In this document: positions 50,004-57,505 of the stretch, one piece after another
Position numbering within the stretch: position 1 is the stretch's first letter
Layout: each line of letters starts with the position of its first letter
DNA from: Salinirubellus litoreus
GTDB taxonomy: Archaea; Halobacteriota; Halobacteria; Halobacteriales; Haloarculaceae
Assembly (NCBI RefSeq): GCF_037335815.1
Contig: NZ_CP147841.1
Span: forward strand, 3,534,001-3,598,000
Length of the DNA stretch: 64,000 nucleotides
Reading direction: 5' to 3'
Notes under the pieces: model-generated
Database searches by the model: none
Told to the model about the DNA's origin: nothing
What the model saw: the letters and a program-made list of their open reading frames with translations, nothing else
Made by a program: the position numbers and the translations under genes

Positions 50004-50212
50004 CGCCGGAAGTAACGACGGCATCGGTGGTGACGGTTCGAACGACCGCCGAATAAAGCTACGCCTGGGGGGAGACGGCCCCCGGATTCCTTTAAGTGCC
50101 TCTGGCGACAAGCTTTCTATACGAGGGAGTTCTGGACGGATCGATCCGCCCGCGAGCCGACGGGTCGAGCCGGTCGAACCGTTCTTACGCCGCGAGTCAC
50201 AACACCGGGGAC

Positions 50213-51001
50213 ATGGGCGACCAGTCCGGGCCCGGGACCGCCGGGGGCGGAGCGGAGGTGCCGGAGGAGGGGGTCGAGCCGCCGGTCCGCGAGCGCGAGG
50301 CCCGCGAGGTCAGCGACCGCGCCGGTCACGGGTCGCTCTCGGAGGTGGAGCTCCTTCGGGACGCCGCGGTCAGGCGCTGGGACGTGGTCTCGCCGAGCGC
50401 GACCACCATCGGCCGCGCGAGCGACCCCGCGAGCGACGTCTCCGAGTCGATCCGGCGTCTCCACGAGGAGCGCCACCCGGCGATGCAGGGCCACAGCTCC
50501 CGGATCCACCGGCTGGACAAGCTCCGGGTGGCCCACGCGCTCTGTAACCACCTCGACCTGACGGGCTGGCAGCGCGACCGCGTCCTCGGGGTGATGGAGG
50601 AGCTCGATCTCACCGCATTCGGGAGCCAGCGGGCCATCCCCAAGGTGGCGCTGGTGGTGGTTCGACACGTCGTCGACGTCGAGCGCCGGCGCTACCTGGG
50701 GCTGGAGGACGGCGAGTACCTCGCCGGGAAGTCCCCGGACGAACTCGCCGACCTCTACGACGCCTTCCACTCGATCAAGGACGAGCCGTCGTTCGAGCGC
50801 CTGCTGGAGGCCCACGACCTCGACAAGACGAGCCTCAACAGACTCAGGAACGTCCTCGTCGAGCGGCTGACCGAGCAGGGCATCGAGGACAGGGCGTTCG
50901 GCCGGAACCCCTACCGCGACCCGAACCTCCCGCAGCTTCGAGACCGCGGTCCTGGGAAGGATCCCGACGCTGATCCGGACGACACCGACGACACGGGGTA
51001 G
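50213..51001 (+). CDS. Protein of the haloarchaeal family labelled RNA polymerase subunit epsilon
   Basis: A 262-residue protein from ATG 50213 (MGDQSGPGTAGGG). The first 45 residues are disordered and acidic. The core is helical: RRWDVVSPSATTIGRASD, DKLRVAHALCNHLDLTGWQR, LTAFGSQRAIPKVALVVVRH and LDKTSLNRLRNVLVE, with a cyclin/TFB-like pattern. This conserved haloarchaeal family is often annotated as DNA-directed RNA polymerase epsilon; the experimental basis is uncertain and the label is given on recall. The acidic tail ends with Asp repeats. Confidence 0.6.
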   Translation: MGDQSGPGTAGGGAEVPEEGVEPPVREREAREVSDRAGHGSLSEVELLRDAAVRRWDVVSPSATTIGRASDPASDVSESIRRLHEERHPAMQGHSSRIHRLDKLRVAHALCNHLDLTGWQRDRVLGVMEELDLTAFGSQRAIPKVALVVVRHVVDVERRRYLGLEDGEYLAGKSPDELADLYDAFHSIKDEPSFERLLEAHDLDKTSLNRLRNVLVERLTEQGIEDRAFGRNPYRDPNLPQLRDRGPGKDPDADPDDTDDTG

Positions 51002-51045
51002 GGAGGCACGGCCCCGCGGGTACCGGTGGGGTCGTGATCGGCGGC

Positions 51046-51819
51046 TCAGGCGGCTCCGAGGAAGTCAGCGCCCGGCCGCCGGACCGGCACCGCCGACAGC
51101 GAGTCGAACGCCCGGACGACGTGCTGGTCGGGGTGGAGGTCAGGCAGGCTATTCAGGTGCGAAGCGTTGGCGTAGAGGTGATCGAGGAGCCGGAGGTGGA
51201 TCACGTCGGCCGCGGAGGAGTCCTCGTTCAGCAGATGGTGGACGACCCGGTAGACGCCGAAGGTGTCCTCGACGGCGTGCTCGCCGCGCGTGCCCGCGGC
51301 GACGAAGTGGATCGGATCGCCCTCCGCTTCGAGCCAGTCGGCCACCGCGCGGGCGTTGACCGTCGAGGCGACCACGACGGAGGCGTCCGCCCTGACCGCC
51401 TCGACCGCGTTCGCCCCGTTGATCGAGTTGAGCCCGACTACCTGTCCCGTCCACTCGAACCCCCGCTCGGCGCAGTCGGTCGGCGAGTTCCGTACCAGCG
51501 AGTCCTCGCCGCTGTCGAAGGCGTAGTCGCCCCCCACGAGCGCGTCGGGGTTCTCGGTCCCGAACCGCTCCGCCGACGCCTGATCGACCAGCGGGACGAC
51601 CGAGGAGACGCCGCGGTCGAGCAGCCACGCGACGGTCGTGCTGAAGTTGATCGCGTCGACGACGACGTACGTCCCCTCGGGCTGCTCGTCGGGGGCGGGG
51701 AGTTCGTGGTACGTCTCGTAGAACATCCAGTCGTGGCCGTCGGGGATCGGGATGTCGACCACCCCGGGCTGGAGCGGTTCCTCCGCGGTCCGGTGAGTGA
51801 GGGGCTCGGTCCGTGACAC
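51046..51819 (-). CDS. ComB-like 2-phosphosulfolactate phosphatase family protein
   Basis: A 257-residue protein with ComB-family features: YVVVDAINFSTTVAWLLDRG near residue 50, VPLVDQASAERFG, VGLNSINGANAVEAVRADAS and VVVASTVNARAVADWL. ComB dephosphorylates 2-phosphosulfolactate in coenzyme M synthesis, but haloarchaea are not known to make coenzyme M, so a different substrate is likely. The N-terminal ~45 residues (DIPIPDGHDWMFYETYHELP) extend the usual fold. Convergent with the epsilon-like gene (44-bp gap). Confidence 0.75.
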   Translation of the reverse strand: MSRTEPLTHRTAEEPLQPGVVDIPIPDGHDWMFYETYHELPAPDEQPEGTYVVVDAINFSTTVAWLLDRGVSSVVPLVDQASAERFGTENPDALVGGDYAFDSGEDSLVRNSPTDCAERGFEWTGQVVGLNSINGANAVEAVRADASVVVASTVNARAVADWLEAEGDPIHFVAAGTRGEHAVEDTFGVYRVVHHLLNEDSSAADVIHLRLLDHLYANASHLNSLPDLHPDQHVVRAFDSLSAVPVRRPGADFLGAA

Positions 51820-52037
51820 ACTCCCCGTAGCGCGCGCAGCGAGGTAACGCTAACTACGGATCCTCATCCCCGAGTCCGTTTCACACGGGAGTCGCGCGAC
51901 CGACACGGTTCGGCGGTGAGATCCGCGTCCGCCCGACGACCGACCGTTCTCATGAACCCTGGGAATACCGCGCTCGGCGGCCCATGCTTCGGGCGAATTC
52001 CCGTGCCGCGTCATAGCCTGGCAAACGTGCAAAAACG

Positions 52038-52045
52038 TTAATATC
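52038..52045 (+). promoter_or_regulatory. AT-rich promoter element in the 51.8-52.6 kb region
   Basis: TTAATATC inside AAAAACGTTAATATCTATG stands out in GC-rich DNA, ~56-63 bases before the 51-residue ORF at 52101. The interval 51820-52037 otherwise shows GGGAAT...ATTCCC pairing (near 51960-52005) and nothing coding. Confidence 0.5.
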
Positions 52046-52046
52046 T

Positions 52047-52094
52047 ATGCCCTTACAGGGGATGATACGTTCGTCCGATACGGACGAGCGGTGA
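52047..52094 (+). CDS. 15-codon upstream ORF
   Basis: The ATG at 52047 starts almost at the promoter element, giving MPLQGMIRSSDTDER and a TGA at 52092. The hairpin 52068-52090 lies within it. It may be a leader peptide controlling the hairpin, or chance. Confidence 0.2.
   Translation: MPLQGMIRSSDTDER
52068..52090 (+). promoter_or_regulatory. Leader hairpin before a small ORF
   Basis: CGTTCGTCCG, ATA, CGGACGAGCG forms a 10-bp stem (one G.U) with a three-base loop. It ends 10 bases before ATG 52101, where it could affect ribosome access. Confidence 0.5.
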
Positions 52095-52100
52095 CCGACG

Positions 52101-52256
52101 ATGAAGACCACCACCCCCAACCCGACGCTCGCTGTGTCCGACAGCGAGGGGTCCGGGGTCGGCACCTACGACGAGGTGATCGGTGCCGACTGGTCCGGGC
52201 CGGGTGCGGATGGGGTGGCGGTCTGCGGTCACCTCCGCACTCGGCCCGCCGCGTGA
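52101..52256 (+). CDS. Small 51-residue hypothetical protein
   Basis: ATG 52101 to TGA 52254. It reads MKTTTPNPTLAVSDSEGSG, then YDEVIGADWSGPGADGVAVC. Composition (acidic, few rare residues) is like the local proteins, and a promoter and hairpin precede it. No family was recognised, and codon evidence is thin at this length. Confidence 0.4.
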   Translation: MKTTTPNPTLAVSDSEGSGVGTYDEVIGADWSGPGADGVAVCGHLRTRPAA

Positions 52257-52557
52257 TCGCGCGCCGGAGCTGAGCAGTTCTCTCCCGATCCGATCCGGGA
52301 GCGGCTGCCTCCGGCGGGCGGCGAGCCCGGGTGCGATCCACCCCGATTCCTGCCGCCCGTCCTCACGCGCGCCGAGTCCGGAGACCACTCCGCCCCGCTA
52401 CCGCCCCCACCCGGGGGCGTGATACCGCCCGATGCGAGCCCACCGCCGGACAGCGACAGCTCCGTCCGGCCGATACGGGGTGCCCATTCGCGTGTGGCAC
52501 TCCGACGCGGACCGTTCCCCCGACACGCCGCGTGAGTACGCCCGCCCACACGGACCC
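52257..52557. other. 300-bp GC-rich stretch without a gene
   Basis: No frame looks coding. It contains several strong stems: CTCCCG/CGGGAG near 52282-52301 and GGGCGGC (52316-52322) with GCCGCCC (52352-52358) enclosing GGGT-7nt-ACCC. This may be structured RNA or the remains of the same tRNA-like elements found downstream. Confidence 0.35.
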
Positions 52558-52629
52558 ACTCCCGTGGTGTAGCGGTAACACGCGGCCCTCAGCGGGGCCG
52601 AGACGCGCGCTCGAACCGCGCCGGGAGCC
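52558..52629 (+). tRNA. tRNA-like cloverleaf with an 8-nt anticodon loop (possible pseudo-tRNA)
   Basis: A 72-nt cloverleaf can be drawn by hand. Acceptor ACTCCCG/CGGGAGC pairs 6 of 7; U8 is present; D arm GTGT-AGCGGTA-ACAC has A14, G18, G19 and A21; anticodon stem CGGCC/GGCCG (52583-52587, 52596-52600) encloses eight bases, CTCAGCGG, with U33; a 4-nt variable loop follows; T arm GCGCG-CTCGAAC-CGCGC has U55, C56, A58 and C61 but C at 54. CCA is not encoded. The oversized loop and C54 suggest a pseudo-tRNA, a frameshift-suppressor type or an RNA mimic. It ends 3 nt before the ATG at 52633. Confidence 0.5.
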
Positions 52630-52632
52630 TGT

Positions 52633-52971
52633 ATGGCAGCCGAACCATCGAACGAGACCGAACAGCACACGAACGAACCCGCGGACGAGCTCGCGGCCGT
52701 CGAGGCCGCGGTCACCCTCCGCGTCCCCCGCGGCGCGATGGGCGACCTCCCGGCCGGCGTCCGGGAGGTCCTCACCGGAGTGGCCGGCGTCGAGACGGCC
52801 GACGTCGGCGAGATACACGCCGTCCGGCCGACGTCGTTCGACATCTACGTCGACGTCACGGCACGGCTCGGTACCGGTATCCAGACGGCCGATCCCGACG
52901 CCGTCCGCGACCGGCTGCTCGACGGCTTCGGCATCGAGGCCGTCGAGGCGGTCGTCGTCGACGTCGGGTAG
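52633..52971 (+). CDS. Small conserved-looking protein after the tRNA-like element
   Basis: A 112-residue acidic protein. An unstructured start (SNETEQHTNEPADELA) precedes an alpha/beta domain: VEAAVTLRVPRGAMGDLPAG, then TADVGEIHAVRPTSFDIYVD and LLDGFGIEAVEAVVVDVG. The pattern resembles a ferredoxin-like fold. The family was not recognised. The ATG follows the tRNA-like 3' end by 3 nt, so tRNA processing could expose a leaderless mRNA. A second tRNA-like structure begins 2 nt after the stop. Confidence 0.65.
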   Translation: MAAEPSNETEQHTNEPADELAAVEAAVTLRVPRGAMGDLPAGVREVLTGVAGVETADVGEIHAVRPTSFDIYVDVTARLGTGIQTADPDAVRDRLLDGFGIEAVEAVVVDVG

Positions 52972-52973
52972 CA

Positions 52974-53017
52974 GGACGAGGTGGTCTACCGGGGCGGTTC
53001 GACTCCGCCCGCGTCCC
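52974..53017 (+). other. Reduced tRNA-like structure: acceptor stem and T arm
   Basis: GGACGAG (52974) and CGCGTCC (53010) pair in 6 of 7 positions. The T arm is textbook: stem GGCGG/CCGCC with loop TTCGACT (52998-53004). Only GTGGTCTACCGG lies between, so D and anticodon arms are absent. It looks like a tRNA with an internal deletion. It lies between the small gene 52633-52971 and the GTG at 53046. Confidence 0.4.
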
Positions 53018-53045
53018 CTCGCCGCCGCGAGGCGGCTGATCCACC

Positions 53046-53255
53046 GTGCAACCGACCGAGACGCTGCTCGAACGACGCACCGATCTCAGACTGGAGCGAG
53101 CCCGGCGGCGCGCGCCGCCGGTCCTCGCCGCGCTCGCGCTGGCGGTCGTCCCGCCCGCCGCGCTCTACGCGCTGACCCACCCCACGCTGGCCGTCGCCGC
53201 GCTGACCGCCCTTGCGGTCCTCGTCGTCGCGCGGGGCCGGCCGCGAGAGGAATGA
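53046..53255 (+). CDS. Small membrane protein
   Basis: A 69-residue protein from GTG 53046. A basic N-terminal segment (TLLERRTDLRLERARRR) precedes a helical hairpin (PPVLAALALAVVPPAALYAL and LAVAALTALAVLVVARG). The function is unknown. It stands between the second and third tRNA-like structures. Confidence 0.55.
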   Translation: MQPTETLLERRTDLRLERARRRAPPVLAALALAVVPPAALYALTHPTLAVAALTALAVLVVARGRPREE

Positions 53256-53333
53256 CGGCGGCCTTCGGACTGGACGCTCCCGAGGGGCGTCGTAGCCCGA
53301 TACCGGGACACCCGGACCCCGGCGCCCGACGAC

Positions 53334-53385
53334 GGGCGCGGCCGCTGGTGCGGCCACCCGCACGGTTCGATCCCGTGCGTGCCCC
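53334..53385 (+). other. Reduced tRNA-like structure: 7-bp acceptor, one hairpin, T arm
   Basis: GGGCGCG (53334) pairs with CGTGCCC (53378) over all seven positions with one G.U. The T arm has stem CACGG/CCGTG and loop TTCGATC (53366-53372). Between them is a hairpin GCCGC-TGGT-GCGGC in place of D and anticodon arms. The gap 53256-53610 shows nothing else except the tfb promoter. Confidence 0.4.
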
Positions 53386-53576
53386 TCCCCCGCCCGAGTC
53401 ATCACTTGATGCCAATCGACGCCGATTCCCCCCGTCGAGGGCCGTCCGACGCGTCCGAATCCGTGTCCTTCACGTCGAGTTATGGCCCCGCTGTCGTCCG
53501 TTTTCGTCGATTTCGGGGGACGGCTCGCCCCCGCCGGAGAGGTGGTGACGATTCAGTCAGCGCCTATACGAAAGGT

Positions 53577-53585
53577 TTTATATAT
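53577..53585 (+). promoter_or_regulatory. TATA box of the tfb gene
   Basis: TTTATATAT is the clearest TATA box in the window, 26-34 bases before the ATG at 53611, which predicts a leaderless or near-leaderless tfb mRNA. Confidence 0.75.
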
Positions 53586-53610
53586 GGAGTCGGCCTTCCA
53601 CAAAAGTATA

Positions 53611-54564
53611 ATGGCAGGGCCGACACGCCAGCGAGAGCGGAGTGTCGAAGTGGAGGACGACGAGTCCGAAACCGAGACAGGCTGTCCCGAGTGCGAGTCG
53701 ACTAACCTTGTGCAGAGCGGGGAAGGGGAACTCGTCTGCGACGAGTGTGGCCTCATACTGGAGGAAGAACACATAGACCGCGGCCCGGAGTGGCGCGCGT
53801 TCAATCACACCGAGCGCCAGAACAAGTCCCGGGTGGGCGCGCCCACCACCCAGACGATGCACGACAAGGGGCTGACCACCCAGATCGACTGGAAGGACAA
53901 GGACGCCTACGGACGCTCCATCAGTTCGGAGAAGCGCTCACAGATGCACCGGCTCCGGAAGTGGCAGGAGCGTATTCGGACCAAGGACGCCGGCGAGCGC
54001 AACCTCCAGTTCGCCCTCTCCGAGATCGACCGGATGGCAAGCGCCCTGGGCGTTCCCCGCTCCGTACGAGAGGTCGCCTCGGTGATCTACCGCCGGGCGC
54101 TCAAAGAGGACCTCATCCGCGGGCGCTCGATCGAGGGGGTCGCCACGAGCGCGCTCTACGCCGCCTGCCGGCAGGAGGGCATCCCCCGCTCGCTCGACGA
54201 GGTCGCCGAGGTGGCCCGCGTCGAGCAGAAGGAGATCGGCCGGACGTACCGGTACATCGCCCAGGAGCTCTCCCTGGGACTGGAGCCCGTCGACCCCGTC
54301 CAGTACGTCCCGCGGTTCTGCTCCGAACTGGGACTGAGCGAGGAGGTCGAGCAGAAGACCCGCGAGATCATCGAGGTGACCGCCGAGAAGGGGATGCTCT
54401 CGGGGAAGTCCCCCACCGGCTACGCCGCGGCGGCGATCTACGCGGCCTCGCTGCTCTGTAACGAAAAGAAGACCCAGCGCGAGGTCGCCGACGTCGCCCA
54501 GGTCACCGAAGTGACGATCCGCAACCGCTACCAGGAACAGATCGAAGCCCTCGGTATCCACTGA
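53611..54564 (+). CDS. tfb: Transcription initiation factor IIB (TFB)
   Basis: A 317-residue TFB. The N-terminal zinc ribbon has Cys at 25, 28, 43 and 46 (GCPECESTN, LVCDECGLIL). The B-finger/linker is GPEWRAFNHTERQNKSRVGA, then two cyclin repeats (ALSEIDRMASALGVPRSVRE; FCSELGLSEEVEQKTREIIE) ending in the DNA-reading helix RNRYQEQIEALGIH. It recruits RNA polymerase to TBP-bound promoters. Start MAGPTRQRERSVEV is chosen because of the TATA box at 53577; ATG 53584 would lie in the TATA box itself. Haloarchaea carry several tfb genes, so the paralogue letter is left open. Confidence 0.95.
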   Translation: MAGPTRQRERSVEVEDDESETETGCPECESTNLVQSGEGELVCDECGLILEEEHIDRGPEWRAFNHTERQNKSRVGAPTTQTMHDKGLTTQIDWKDKDAYGRSISSEKRSQMHRLRKWQERIRTKDAGERNLQFALSEIDRMASALGVPRSVREVASVIYRRALKEDLIRGRSIEGVATSALYAACRQEGIPRSLDEVAEVARVEQKEIGRTYRYIAQELSLGLEPVDPVQYVPRFCSELGLSEEVEQKTREIIEVTAEKGMLSGKSPTGYAAAAIYAASLLCNEKKTQREVADVAQVTEVTIRNRYQEQIEALGIH

Positions 54565-54664
54565 CCGGGTTCCGGGTAGATCGTCGAGGAGAGCGAACGG
54601 GCCGGAAGGCCGACCCGCACTCGCCCGCGCGCATCTTATGGGTCCCACCGTCGTAGCGGCGGCC

Positions 54665-56260
54665 ATGACCGTCGACGAATCTTCCGGGTCGATACGGCGG
54701 ACGGGCGGCCAGAACGCGACTGACCGGCCGGCGCTCCCGGCCGGGCTGGTCGACCTCGCGACCACGACCGGCGAGGAGGGATCGATGTCCGTCGAGGAGC
54801 CCTACACGGGGGACGAACTCGCGGAAGTGCCGTCGTGCGGTGAGGCGGCCGTCGAACTCGCGGTCGAGCGGGCACGAGATGCACAGGAGGCCTGGGCCGA
54901 GCGCCCCGCCGACGAGCGTGCCGCGGTGCTAGAGCGCTTTCACGACCGGCTGCTCGACCGCCAGGACGAGCTCCTCGACGTCGTCCAGCTGGAGACGGGG
55001 AAGGCGCGCCGACACGCCTACGACGAGGTGATGAGCGTGGCGACGACCGCTCGGCACTACGCGGTCCGCGCGCCGGGGTACCTCGAATCCGAGCGCCGAC
55101 GGGGGGCGTTCCCGCTCCTCACTCGGGCGGACGTCCACCACGAGCCGAAGGGTGTGGTCGGACTCATCGCGCCGTGGAACTACCCGTTCGAACTCGTCGT
55201 CTCCGACGCGGTTCCGGCACTGCTCGCGGGGAACGCCGTCGTCTGCAAGCCGGCCGAGCAGACCACACACGTCGCCCTCTACGCGAAGCGACTCCTCCGA
55301 GAGGCCGGCCTCCCCGCGGGCGTCTTCCAGGTCGTCCCGGGGGAGGGATCCGAGGTCGGTCCCCCGCTCATCGAGCGGGTCGACCACGTCGGGTTCACCG
55401 GCTCGACGGCGGTCGGCCGGGAGGTCGCGGCGCAGGCCGGCGGGCACCTCACGTCGTGCTCGCTCGAACTCGGCGGGAAGAACCCCGCCGTCGTCCGGGC
55501 GGACGCGGACCTCGACCGCACCGTTCGAGGACTGGTCCGGGGCTGTTTCGACAATGCGGGACAGACCTGCATCGCCATCGAGCGGATCTACGTCCACGAG
55601 TCGATCTACGAGGAGTTCGTGCGGCGTTTCGCCGCCGCCGCGCGCGACCGTCGGCCCGCCGCGACCTACGACTTCGGCTCGGAGCTGGGCTCGCTCGTCT
55701 CGGCCGAGCAGCTAGAACAGGTCGAGTCCCACGTCGAGGACGCGCGGGCCGACGGCGCGACGATCCGTGCCGGGGGACGGGCGCGCCCGGACGTGGGGCC
55801 GTACTTCTACGAGCCGACCGTCCTCACCGACGTCGAGGAGGAGATGGACGTCTGCTGTGAGGAGACGTTCGGGCCGGTCGTGAGCGTCCACCCCGTCGCC
55901 GACGACGAGGAAGCCGTCGCGCGGGCGAACGACTCCGAGTACGGCCTGAACGCGTCGGTGTGGACCGAGGACGAGGAGCGCGGGCGCGAACTCGCCCGCC
56001 GTATCGAGGCCGGGACGGTCAACGTCAACGAGTCGTATATCGCGGCCTACGCGAGCGTCGACGCGCCGATGGGCGGGATGAAGGATTCGGGGATCGGCCG
56101 ACGCCACGGCGAGGAGGGCTTTTTCAAGTACACCGAGTCGAAGACCGTGGCGACCCAGCGGGTCGACGCCTTCTCGGAGCCGCCGATCCCGTTCGGGGCG
56201 TTCACGCGGGTGATGGCCGGCGTACTGAAGGTCTGGCGGCGGATTCCGGGGCTGCGGTAG
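54665..56260 (+). CDS. Aldehyde dehydrogenase (succinate-semialdehyde type)
   Basis: A 531-residue NAD(P)-dependent aldehyde dehydrogenase starting at MTVDESSGSIRRTG (54665). Features are IAPWNYPFELVVSDAVPALL, the NAD phosphate loop GFTGSTAVGREVAAQAG, catalytic Glu in LELGGKNPAVV and catalytic Cys in FDNAGQTCIAIERIYV. Closest in style to haloarchaeal succinic-semialdehyde dehydrogenases. The tail RVMAGVLKVWRRIPGLR is a basic extension. It stands before the DUF123 gene and near the nitrile hydratase operon; an aldehyde-to-acid step in the same catabolism is possible. Confidence 0.9.
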   Translation: MTVDESSGSIRRTGGQNATDRPALPAGLVDLATTTGEEGSMSVEEPYTGDELAEVPSCGEAAVELAVERARDAQEAWAERPADERAAVLERFHDRLLDRQDELLDVVQLETGKARRHAYDEVMSVATTARHYAVRAPGYLESERRRGAFPLLTRADVHHEPKGVVGLIAPWNYPFELVVSDAVPALLAGNAVVCKPAEQTTHVALYAKRLLREAGLPAGVFQVVPGEGSEVGPPLIERVDHVGFTGSTAVGREVAAQAGGHLTSCSLELGGKNPAVVRADADLDRTVRGLVRGCFDNAGQTCIAIERIYVHESIYEEFVRRFAAAARDRRPAATYDFGSELGSLVSAEQLEQVESHVEDARADGATIRAGGRARPDVGPYFYEPTVLTDVEEEMDVCCEETFGPVVSVHPVADDEEAVARANDSEYGLNASVWTEDEERGRELARRIEAGTVNVNESYIAAYASVDAPMGGMKDSGIGRRHGEEGFFKYTESKTVATQRVDAFSEPPIPFGAFTRVMAGVLKVWRRIPGLR

Positions 56261-56313
56261 GGGTTCGTCGGTTGACCGCCACGACCGCCATCGGTTTGAC
56301 TCCCCCGTCCGCC

Positions 56314-56766
56314 GTGCAGGTCGTGGACGAAACGGACACGCAGACGGAGGGGACGTACACGCTGGTCGTCGAACTCGCTAGCGACTCGGTTCTGGAGGTG
56401 GGGTCGCTCGGCGAGCACGCGTTCGACCGTGGCCGGTACGCCTACACGGGGTCGGCGTTCGGCCCGGGCGGGTTCGCCCGCGTCGAGCGCCACCGCGAAC
56501 TCGCGGCCGGCGAGCGCGGGGCACGCCACTGGCACGTCGACTACCTGCTCGGCCATCCCGACGCGGCGATTCGGGAGGTCGTTCGCTCGCCTGGGGCGAA
56601 CGTCGAGTGTGCGGTCGCCCGGCGGCTCCCCGCGGGACCGGTCGAGGGATTCGGCGCGTCGGACTGTGACTGCCCGAGCCACCTCGCCACCCTGGCGGAC
56701 GGTGAGACGGCGGCGCTGGCGGCGGTCGAGGCGGCTCACGAGGCGGCCGGGAGCGCGAACGAGTAG
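56314..56766 (+). CDS. DUF123 / GIY-YIG nuclease-fold protein
   Basis: About 150 residues. The DUF123 domain begins GTYTLVVELASDSVLEVGSL, continues FDRGRYAYTGSAFGPGGFAR and RHWHVDYLLGHPDAAIREV, and ends SDCDCPSHL. The GIY-YIG pair appears as GTYTL and YAYTG. In archaea DUF123 is found alone or fused to endonuclease III, suggesting a DNA-repair link. No ATG is nearby; GTG 56314 or 56323 could start it. Confidence 0.75.
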   Translation: MQVVDETDTQTEGTYTLVVELASDSVLEVGSLGEHAFDRGRYAYTGSAFGPGGFARVERHRELAAGERGARHWHVDYLLGHPDAAIREVVRSPGANVECAVARRLPAGPVEGFGASDCDCPSHLATLADGETAALAAVEAAHEAAGSANE

Positions 56767-56833
56767 GAGCTGGACGGACGAGCGCCGACGCCGGCGGGGC
56801 AAGCTTTACGCTCGGGCGCGGTACCCGAGAGAC

Positions 56834-57505
56834 ATGGACGGCGTCCACGACATGGGCGGGATGCACGGGTTCGGCCCCGTTCCCGAGGACGACGCGCAGT
56901 TCCACGCCGACTGGGAGCGCGCCGTCTACGGGATGGACAAGATCGCCAAGGCCGAAGGGTGGTTCAACATCGACGAGAAGCGCCACGCCATCGAGCGGAT
57001 GGAGCCCGCCGACTACCTCGGGGCCACCTACTTCGAGCGGTGGCTGGACGGCCTCGAACGCCTGCTCGTCGAGAAGGGTCACGTCACCGAGACCGAACTC
57101 GCGGCGGCCCGCGCGGAGTTCGAGGACGACGGCGACACCGCGGTCCCCGAGCGCGAGAGCGAGGCGCTCGTGCGGGCCGTCCGCGAGGCCTTCGGGACCG
57201 ACTCGGACTTCGAGCGCGATGGACCGGAGCCGTCGTTCGAGGTCGGCGACCGGGTCCGGGTCCGCAACGACCACCCCGAGGGACACACCCGTTGTCCCCG
57301 GTACGTCCGGCGAACGGAGGGCGAGGTCGTCTCGGTCCACGGGGCACACGTCCTGCCCGACGCGAGCGCACACGGCGAGGAGCGAGCGGAGCCGCTCTAC
57401 ACGGTCGGGTTCGCGGCGGGCGAACTGTGGGGGCCGGACCGCGAGGCCGACGACACCGTCCACGTCGACCTCTGGGAGGGCTATCTGGAGGAACCAGAAC
57501 CATGA
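56834..57505 (+). CDS. nthB: Nitrile hydratase subunit beta
   Basis: A 223-residue NHase beta subunit. It opens MDGVHDMGGMHGFGPV, the family hallmark, continues HADWERAVYGMDKIAKAEGW and ADYLGATYFERWLDGLERLL, and has the C-terminal barrel FEVGDRVRVRNDHPEGHTRC to ELWGPDREADDTVHVDLWEG. The two subunits form the heterodimer that hydrates nitriles to amides. Its stop overlaps the alpha gene by four bases. The beta-alpha-activator order is the usual layout for cobalt enzymes. Confidence 0.93.
   Translation: MDGVHDMGGMHGFGPVPEDDAQFHADWERAVYGMDKIAKAEGWFNIDEKRHAIERMEPADYLGATYFERWLDGLERLLVEKGHVTETELAAARAEFEDDGDTAVPERESEALVRAVREAFGTDSDFERDGPEPSFEVGDRVRVRNDHPEGHTRCPRYVRRTEGEVVSVHGAHVLPDASAHGEERAEPLYTVGFAAGELWGPDREADDTVHVDLWEGYLEEPEP

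Noticed and set aside
52316..52358. A fourth tRNA-like structure (GGGCGGC/GCCGCCC enclosing GGGT-7nt-ACCC)
   Set aside because: The inner loop is GCGATCC rather than TTC-type, the stem is four pairs, and it is not adjacent to the acceptor strand; GC-rich chance pairing is sufficient.
52558..53385. tRNA-like pieces as att sites of an integrated element
   Set aside because: The T arms differ in sequence, so they are not direct repeats of one tRNA end, and no integrase gene is seen.
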